From assembly GCA_036489765.1 (NCBI GenBank), contig DASXFE010000069.1, positions 1 to 45,165 of the forward strand: a stretch of DNA of 45,165 nucleotides, read 5' to 3'. Position 1 is the first letter of the stretch. Each line of letters opens with the position of its first letter. This document shows, one piece after another, positions 40,382 to 45,165 of the stretch. The DNA comes from DATARH01 sp036489765. GTDB taxonomy: Bacteria; Pseudomonadota; Alphaproteobacteria; ATCC43930; CGMCC-115725. A program made the position numbers and the translations under genes. Under the pieces are notes generated by a model that was not told the DNA's origin, did no database searches, and saw only the letters and a program-made list of their open reading frames with translations.

Positions 40382-40987
40382 TCAGCTCCGCGGTGCGTGC
40401 TTCGACAGGATGCGCTGCAGGGTGCGGCGGTGCATCTTGAGCCGGCGGGCGGTCTCGGAGACGTTGCGCTCGCACAATTCGAAGATGCGCTGGATATGCT
40501 CCCAGCGGACCCGGTCGGCCGACATCGGGTCGGCGGGGGGCTCCGGGGTTTCGCCCTCTTGCGCCAACAGGGCACGCTCGACCGCGTCGGCGTCGGCGGG
40601 CTTGGGCAGATAGTCGACCGCCCCTGCCTTTACCGCGGCGACCGCCGTCGCGATGTTGCCGTAACCGGTCAGCATGACGATGCGCGCACCGGGGCGGGCG
40701 TCACGCAGGGCACTCACCACGTCGAGCCCGCTGCCGTCCCCGAGGCGCAGATCGACCACCGCGAACGCGGGGAGGGTCGTCGTCGCGGCGGCCATGCCGG
40801 TGGCCACGCTTTCGGCTGTCGAGACGACAAAGCCGCGCCGCTCCATCGCTCGCGCGAGGCGCTGGCACAGCGGGGCATCGTCATCGACGATCAGGAGGGT
40901 CCGGTCGGATTCCGCAAGGCCGCGCAGCGGCGGGGCTGGAGCATCGGCGGGGATGGGTCGCTGGGGTCGATCTATCGTCGTGTTCAT
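40382..40987 (-). CDS. regA: RegA/PrrA/ActR-type redox response regulator
   Basis: A 201-residue response regulator. Receiver domain: LLIVDDDAPLCQRLARAMER with acidic residues 35-37, phosphoacceptor D79 in AVVDLRLGDGSGLDVV, and the DYLPKPADADAVERALL switch. A proline-rich linker leads to a Fis-type helix-turn-helix (ERNVSETARRLKMHRRTLQR), the small output domain specific to this family. It overlaps the kinase gene by 4 nt (ATGA). RegA proteins control photosynthesis, CO2 and N2 fixation, and respiration in response to redox; targets here are not known. Confidence 0.92.
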   Translation of the reverse strand: MNTTIDRPQRPIPADAPAPPLRGLAESDRTLLIVDDDAPLCQRLARAMERRGFVVSTAESVATGMAAATTTLPAFAVVDLRLGDGSGLDVVSALRDARPGARIVMLTGYGNIATAVAAVKAGAVDYLPKPADADAVERALLAQEGETPEPPADPMSADRVRWEHIQRIFELCERNVSETARRLKMHRRTLQRILSKHAPRS

Positions 40988-42330
40988 ACCGCTTGCCTTT
41001 CACTGCCGGGCGTGGCCGCTGCAGCGGCAGGGTGTCGCGCCACCGCCTCCAAATTGTCACGCCGCCACGAAATGACAACATGTGCGCCGCCTTCATCAAG
41101 GTTACCGAAGGCGAGCCCGGCGCCGCTGCGCTCCAAGAGGCTCTGCGCGATGAAGATGCCGAGCCCCATATGGCCCGAGGTGCCGGACCGGCTCGACAGG
41201 TAGGGCTCGCCCAGCCGCCCGAGCAGATTGGGCGGATAGCCCGGCCCGTCGTCGGTGATGTCGATCGTCACCGCGTTCTCGTCCCAGAATGTCGCGACGG
41301 TGACCTCGCGGCGGGCAAATTGCACCGCGTTCTGGATAAGGTTGTGGAGCCCGTGCATGATCTCCGGGCTGCGCAGAACCTCGGGTTCGGAATCCGTGGG
41401 CTCGCCGGTCGCGGCGAAGATCAGGTGCACGCGCGGGTCGTGGTAGAGAGCGCCGGCCGCCTCGACGAGGGCCGAGATCGGCAAGCGGGCGAACGGCGAC
41501 TCGCCGTCTTCGGGCGGCTGCTGCGCCAGCTCCGCAAGGATGCGCCGGCATCGCTCGGACTGGCTCAAGAGCAGCATCGCGTCCTCGGCATGCGGCGAAT
41601 CGGCGGGAAGGTCGCGGGCGAGCTCGCGGGCGACGACCGCGATCGTCGCGAGCGGGCTGCCGAGTTCGTGCGCGGCGGCGGCGGCGAGCGCGCCGACCGC
41701 CGAGATCCGCTGCTCGCGGGCGAGCGATAGCTGGGTCGCGGACACCGCATCGCGCAGCCGCCGCGCCTCGCGCGCCACGGCCCAGGTGTAGGAGGCGATA
41801 AACCCCGTCGCGAAAACCAGCGCCGCCCAATGGCCGATGATGAGCTCGGGGGGAAACGGCAATCCCTCGCCGCGCCAGGGCAGCGGCAGGTGCCACAGCG
41901 CCAGCACCGTGACGGCCGCGATCGCGAACCCGGCGAGCCCGACGACCGGGCGCTGCGACAGGATCGTCGCCGCCACGGTGACCGGCGCCAGCATCAGGAT
42001 CGCGAACGGGTTTTCGAGGCCACCGGTCAGGTACAGGAGCAGTGCGAGCTGCAGCGTGTCGTAGCCTAGAAAAAGCGTCGCCTCGCGTTCGCCGAGCCGC
42101 GTCGTCGCGCGCCGCGACAGCACGAGAATGAGATTGAACAGGATCGAGGCGGCAACAACCCCAAAGGCAGGGAGCAGCGGCAGGCGGAAATCGAGTCCGT
42201 AATGCACCGTCACCAGCGCCAGCGCCTGCCCGCTGACCGCGACCCACCGAATAAAGACGAGCCGCCGCAGGCTGATCCGGTCGAAACCGGCCTGTGCCTC
42301 GCCCGATGCGCTTCCGCCGCCGACGCTCAC
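40984..42330 (-). CDS. regB: RegB/PrrB/ActS-type redox sensor kinase
   Basis: A 448-residue membrane histidine kinase. Six hydrophobic segments lie within residues 25-185, with the ubiquinone-binding loop GGLENPF at 103-109. The phospho-acceptor H221 lies in AAAAAHELGSPLATI, and C261 in LLSQSERCRRILAEL matches the redox-active cysteine of RegB. The ATPase domain follows (NLIQNAVQFA, DDGPGYP, GHMGLGIFIAQSLLE). The GTG start at 42330 is preceded by AGAGGTGA. The upstream extension of the open frame overlaps the divergent ABC gene and is rejected. It is divergent from the ABC exporter with 54 nt between starts. Confidence 0.92.
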   Translation of the reverse strand: MSVGGGSASGEAQAGFDRISLRRLVFIRWVAVSGQALALVTVHYGLDFRLPLLPAFGVVAASILFNLILVLSRRATTRLGEREATLFLGYDTLQLALLLYLTGGLENPFAILMLAPVTVAATILSQRPVVGLAGFAIAAVTVLALWHLPLPWRGEGLPFPPELIIGHWAALVFATGFIASYTWAVAREARRLRDAVSATQLSLAREQRISAVGALAAAAAHELGSPLATIAVVARELARDLPADSPHAEDAMLLLSQSERCRRILAELAQQPPEDGESPFARLPISALVEAAGALYHDPRVHLIFAATGEPTDSEPEVLRSPEIMHGLHNLIQNAVQFARREVTVATFWDENAVTIDITDDGPGYPPNLLGRLGEPYLSSRSGTSGHMGLGIFIAQSLLERSGAGLAFGNLDEGGAHVVISWRRDNLEAVARHPAAAAATPGSERQAV

Positions 42331-42384
42331 CGGATCACCTCTCGCGCCCTGGCTCCGTGCCTCATGATGCGCCATATAGAACCG

Positions 42385-43140
42385 ATGTCCGCGCCCGTCA
42401 TCCATGTCGACAATCTGGTCAAGCGCTATCCGGGCGGTGCGGTCGCCGTGAACGGGATCGGTTTCAGCGTAGGGAGGGGCGTGACCGCCGCACTGCTCGG
42501 CGGCAACGGGGCCGGCAAGACGACGACTCTGGCGATCCTCCTCGGCCTCCTGCTGCCGACTTCGGGCACGGTCAGGGTGTTCGGCGAGGACGTATTGCGC
42601 CACCGCTACCGGGTGCTGCCGCGGATCAATTTCTCGTCGCCCTATGTCGACTTGCCGCATCGGCTGACGGTGCGCCAGAACCTCCTCGTCTATGCCCGGC
42701 TCTACCGCCTGAAGCAGCGTCGCGAGCGGATCGAGACCCTGGCGAAGGACCTGCAGATCACCGCGTTTCTCGATCGCCCTGCGGGGCGGCTGTCATCCGG
42801 ACAGAAGACCCGCGTCGCACTCGCCAAGTCGCTCCTCAACGAGCCGGAACTGTTGCTGCTCGACGAGCCGACCGCATCGCTCGATCCCGACACCGGGGAT
42901 TGGGTGCGCAGCTACATTGAGGCCTACCAGGCCCGCACCGGCGCCACGATCCTCCTCGCCTCCCACAACATGGGCGAGGTCGAGCGGCTGTGCTCCGAGG
43001 TGATGATGATGAAATCCGGGCGGATCGTCGATCGCGGCAGCCCCGGCGACTTGATCGGCCGCTACGGCCGCGCCAACCTCGAGGAGGTGTTCCTGCACAT
43101 CGCCCGCTCGCCGCACGACGCGCTGGAGCCGGTATCGTGA
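42385..43140 (+). CDS. ABC exporter ATP-binding protein (DrrA/NodI-like)
   Basis: A 251-residue ABC ATPase. Walker A GGNGAGKTTTLAILLGLL, Q-loop region near PRINFSSPYVDLPHRLTVRQ, signature RLSSGQKTRVALAKSLL, Walker B LLLLDEPTASLDPDTGD and H-loop ASHNMGEVERLC are all intact. The ATG at 42385 is taken; ATGs at 42364 and 42367 are alternatives. It overlaps the permease start by 4 nt (GTGA). The pair forms an ABC-2 exporter. The start lies 54 nt from that of regB, so the two units may share a regulatory region. Confidence 0.9.
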   Translation: MSAPVIHVDNLVKRYPGGAVAVNGIGFSVGRGVTAALLGGNGAGKTTTLAILLGLLLPTSGTVRVFGEDVLRHRYRVLPRINFSSPYVDLPHRLTVRQNLLVYARLYRLKQRRERIETLAKDLQITAFLDRPAGRLSSGQKTRVALAKSLLNEPELLLLDEPTASLDPDTGDWVRSYIEAYQARTGATILLASHNMGEVERLCSEVMMMKSGRIVDRGSPGDLIGRYGRANLEEVFLHIARSPHDALEPVS

Positions 43141-43955
43141 GCGGCCCCGGCAGTGCGGTCGCGTTCTCGCCCGAGCGGGTCTGGGCGATGCTCTTGCGGT
43201 ATCTCTACATCCTCAAAAGCTCGTGGCCGCGTACCCTGGAGCTCCTGTACTGGCCGACCCTGCAGGTGCTGGTGTGGGGGTTCATGAGCCAGTTCCTGTC
43301 CCGAAACAGTTCCTATGTCGCGCAGGCGTTTGGCGTCCTGCTCGGCGCGGTGATGCTGTGGGACATGCTGTTTCGCAGCCAGCTCGGCCTGTCGATCTCG
43401 TTTCTCGAAGAGATGTGGTCGCGCAACCTCGGCCATCTCTTCGTGACTCCGCTCAGGGCCTATGAGTGGGTGATCTCGCTGTTGGCGATGAGCGTCGTTC
43501 GGGTCGTGATCGGGGTGGTGCCGGCGGCGCTTCTCGCGATCCCGCTCTACCACTATTCGATCTTTTCGATGGGGCTGCCGCTCGTCGCTTTCGTCGTCGT
43601 GCTGATGGGGATGGGCTGGGCGCTCGGCCTCGCGATCTGCGGGCTGATCCTGCGGCACGGGATGGGTGCGGAAAGCCTCGCCTGGACCATCATCTTCGCG
43701 CTGTCGCCGGTGTCCTGCGTCTACTACCCGGTGACGACCCTGCCGGTCTGGCTGCGGCCGGTTGCCTGGTGTCTGCCGCAGACCTATGTGTTCGAGGGGA
43801 TGCGCGCGATGCTGTTCGACGGAACCTTCCGCACCGACTATTTTTTCGAGGCTGCTGCCCTTGACGTGCTTTACCTGGGGTTGGGCATCACCATCTTCTT
43901 CATCGCCTTCCGCAACGCCCGCCACCGGGGTGCGCTGTTGCAGATGGGAGAGTAG
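43137..43955 (+). CDS. ABC-2 type exporter permease
   Basis: A 272-residue permease with six membrane segments (for example TLQVLVWGFMSQFL, FGVLLGAVMLWDMLF, LPLVAFVVVLMGMGWALGLA). LGLSISFLEEMWSRNLGHLF is the coupling-helix region and FALSPVSCVYYPVTTLPVWL the late ABC-2 motif seen in NodJ/DrrB relatives. It begins with a GTG overlapping the ATPase stop. With that ATPase it would export a lipid, polysaccharide or small molecule; the substrate is unknown. Confidence 0.9.
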   Translation: MSGPGSAVAFSPERVWAMLLRYLYILKSSWPRTLELLYWPTLQVLVWGFMSQFLSRNSSYVAQAFGVLLGAVMLWDMLFRSQLGLSISFLEEMWSRNLGHLFVTPLRAYEWVISLLAMSVVRVVIGVVPAALLAIPLYHYSIFSMGLPLVAFVVVLMGMGWALGLAICGLILRHGMGAESLAWTIIFALSPVSCVYYPVTTLPVWLRPVAWCLPQTYVFEGMRAMLFDGTFRTDYFFEAAALDVLYLGLGITIFFIAFRNARHRGALLQMGE

Positions 43956-43979
43956 GAAACTTTCAGGCGGAGAAACGCG

Positions 43980-44357
43980 ATGAGGTCGATCACCATCTCC
44001 CTTGCTGGCGCAGCGCTGGCTGTTACTGCACTCACCACCGGCGCGATGGCCCAGTCGATGCCCTATCCCCAGGCCGATATGAGCTGCCGGAACTACGCCT
44101 CCTCCCAGATCGCGCCGATGCAGAACCAGGCGGCCAACAACCAGGTCGGCAGCACCCTGCTCGGCGCCGGTCTCGGCGCGGCGCTGGGTGCGGCGGTTGG
44201 CGGCGGCCGCGGCGCGGCGATCGGCGCGGCCTCGGGCGCGGTCGTCGGCACCGGCGCCGGCGCGGCCAACGCTCAATACGACAACGCCACGATCCAGCAA
44301 TATTATTCCAACTACTACTGGTCGTGCATGTCGGGTTACGGCTACCCGCCGCAGTAA
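43980..44357 (+). CDS. Secreted glycine-zipper protein
   Basis: A 125-residue protein with a signal peptide (residues 1-24, cleavage near AMA/QS). Residues about 56-100 are a glycine zipper (LLGAGLGAALGAAVGGGRGA, then IGAASGAVVGTG), which is likely to insert in or attach to a membrane. The tail YYSNYYWSCMSGYGYPPQ is aromatic with one Cys, and another Cys is near the mature N-terminus (DMSCRNYASS), so a disulfide is possible. A good ribosome-binding site (AGGCGGAGAA) precedes it. Related alphaproteobacterial proteins have no firm function. Confidence 0.8.
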   Translation: MRSITISLAGAALAVTALTTGAMAQSMPYPQADMSCRNYASSQIAPMQNQAANNQVGSTLLGAGLGAALGAAVGGGRGAAIGAASGAVVGTGAGAANAQYDNATIQQYYSNYYWSCMSGYGYPPQ

Positions 44358-44372
44358 GGAATCTCTTCCCCT

Positions 44373-44457
44373 CTTGGCTTGGCCGGGTTTGACCGGCCAT
44401 CCACGCCCCGCTTCGGGCAATTCGTGGACCCCCGGGACAAGCCCCGGGGGAGCCAAG
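44373..44457. repeat. Four-helix cloverleaf-like palindrome cluster
   Basis: A closing stem CTTGGCT/AGCCAAG (44373-44379 with 44451-44457) encloses three perfect arms in order: GGCCGG/CCGGCC (44381-44398), CCACG/CGTGG (44401-44427) with an inner CCCG/CGGG, and CCCCCGGG/CCCGGGGG (44429-44450). It lies between the convergent glycine-zipper and cobT genes and can fold on either strand. It may be a dispersed repeat and a two-way terminator. No coding frame is supported here. Confidence 0.75.
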
Positions 44458-44493
44458 AAAGAGGAGCTGGGTTTAGGCTAAATGGCCAGGCCG

Positions 44494-45165
44494 CTAAGCC
44501 TTCCCGCTGACTCCGGCCTCGGCGAAGGTGGCCATGCCGGTGTGGCAGGCGGCGGCGGCTTGGAGCACGCCGAGCGCCAGGGTCGCGCCCGAGCCCTCGC
44601 CGAGGCGCATGCCGAAATTGAAGAGAGCCGCCTTGTCGATTCGGTCGAGGAGGCGCTGGTGGCCGGGCTCGGCCGAGACGTGGCCGACGATGCAGTGGTC
44701 GAGCGCCTGCGGGTTGACCGCAAAGAGCACCGCCGCCGCGACGGTCGAGGTGTAGCCGTCGAGCACGACCGGCACGCGGCCCATGCGTGCGGCGAGCACG
44801 GCGCCGGTGATCGCCGCGATCTCGAGCCCGCCCAGCCGGCGCAGCTTCTCGAACGAGTCGACGCCGGGATCGGCATGGCGGGCGACGGCGGCGGCCACGA
44901 CCTCGCGCTTGTTGGCGAGCGCCGGGCCCGCGACGCCGGTGCCGGGGCCGACCCAATCCGCAGCCTCGCCGCCGAAGAGGGCCTGCGCCAACGCCGCGGC
45001 GGAGGTCGTGTTGGCGATTCCCATCTCGCCCAATGCTAGCACATCCACTCCCGGCTCGACCGCCATCATCCCGTAGGCGATCGCGCCGGCGCATTCCTCC
45101 TCGGTCATCGCCGGAGCCTCGACGATATCGGCGGTCGGCTGGTCGAGGTTCATCTCGTAGACGCG
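44494..45165 (-). CDS. cobT: Nicotinate-nucleotide-dimethylbenzimidazole phosphoribosyltransferase, 5' end beyond the window
   Basis: About 223 residues of the C-terminal part are present; the frame runs off the right edge. CobT makes alpha-ribazole phosphate from 5,6-dimethylbenzimidazole and nicotinate mononucleotide for the lower ligand of B12. Blocks seen: DVLALGEMGIANTTSAAAL, WVGPGTGVAG, KREVVAAAVARH, RLGGLEIAAITGAVLAA, VVLDGYTSTVAAAVL, and the catalytic-glutamate segment MRLGEGSGATLALGVLQAA. B12 synthesis or salvage in this organism follows. No other cob gene is in the window. Confidence 0.95.
   Translation of the reverse strand, partial: RVYEMNLDQPTADIVEAPAMTEEECAGAIAYGMMAVEPGVDVLALGEMGIANTTSAAALAQALFGGEAADWVGPGTGVAGPALANKREVVAAAVARHADPGVDSFEKLRRLGGLEIAAITGAVLAARMGRVPVVLDGYTSTVAAAVLFAVNPQALDHCIVGHVSAEPGHQRLLDRIDKAALFNFGMRLGEGSGATLALGVLQAAAACHTGMATFAEAGVSGKA

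Noticed and set aside
39623..41203. A 526-codon plus-strand open frame opposite the binding protein and regA
   Set aside because: No domain, no ribosome-binding site, and both opposite genes are well supported.
1..45165. tRNA, rRNA, CRISPR, prophage or transposase genes
   Set aside because: I looked for cloverleaf signatures, regular direct repeats with spacers and transposase or integrase motifs and found none that hold up.

Overview
The window is compact, very GC-rich bacterial DNA from an alphaproteobacterium, probably an environmental one with a broad organic-acid and aromatic catabolism. Evidence for the class: cpdR, a RegB/RegA-type redox two-component system, a PCuAC/SCO copper pair, DUF1127 microproteins and a small RNA that looks like the alphaproteobacterial alpha-r8 (MmgR/suhB) family. 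I would not name a genus. No rRNA, tRNA, CRISPR array, transposase or integrase was seen.

Layout. 1-1.8 kb: a minus-strand cluster of envelope proteins (FecR-domain protein cut by the left edge, a secreted coiled-coil protein resembling only the N-terminus of a DcaP-type porin, and a small membrane protein). 1.9-13.1 kb: catabolic and transport genes (two amidohydrolases, a luciferase-like monooxygenase, a VOC dioxygenase, two MFS transporters, a 2-hydroxyacid dehydrogenase) and a MocR regulator followed by PNPOx-like, cupin and GNAT genes. 13.2-13.9 kb: an ImmA/IrrE-type metallopeptidase coupled to a 64-residue partner, lower in GC than its surroundings. 13.9-18.1 kb: UPF0114 membrane protein, ThDP enzyme, TauD-like dioxygenase and Sua5. 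18.1-23.7 kb: housekeeping genes (glk, sRNA, N-formylglutamate amidohydrolase, cpdR, copper chaperones, prfC).

23.7-31.5 kb is mainly minus strand: a broken ribbon-helix-helix gene, a CaiB-type CoA-transferase, a membrane protein with an IPT/TIG domain, a glycine/proline-reductase-type selenoprotein with in-frame UGA and a SECIS-like hairpin, a cupin, pssA, a DMT transporter, an HpcH aldolase, a CmcJ/NvfI-like oxidoreductase and two microproteins. 31.6-39.4 kb: LysR regulator, an acyl-CoA dehydrogenase/kinase pair of the ACAD10/11 (LvaC/LvaA) type, a PAS-like protein, a frameshifted intradiol dioxygenase, a four-domain rhodanese and an alpha/beta hydrolase. 39.4-44.4 kb: regB-regA plus an orphan substrate-binding protein, divergent from an ABC exporter, then a glycine-zipper protein. 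The right edge cuts cobT.

The most notable item is the selenoprotein at 25901-26836: UGA falls exactly where a UxxC redox motif begins, homology continues on both sides, and a hairpin with the right loop and spacing follows at once. Also of interest are the sRNA at 19332-19424, the four-helix palindrome cluster at 44373-44457, the metallopeptidase/partner pair, and the rhodanese with one active site among four domains.
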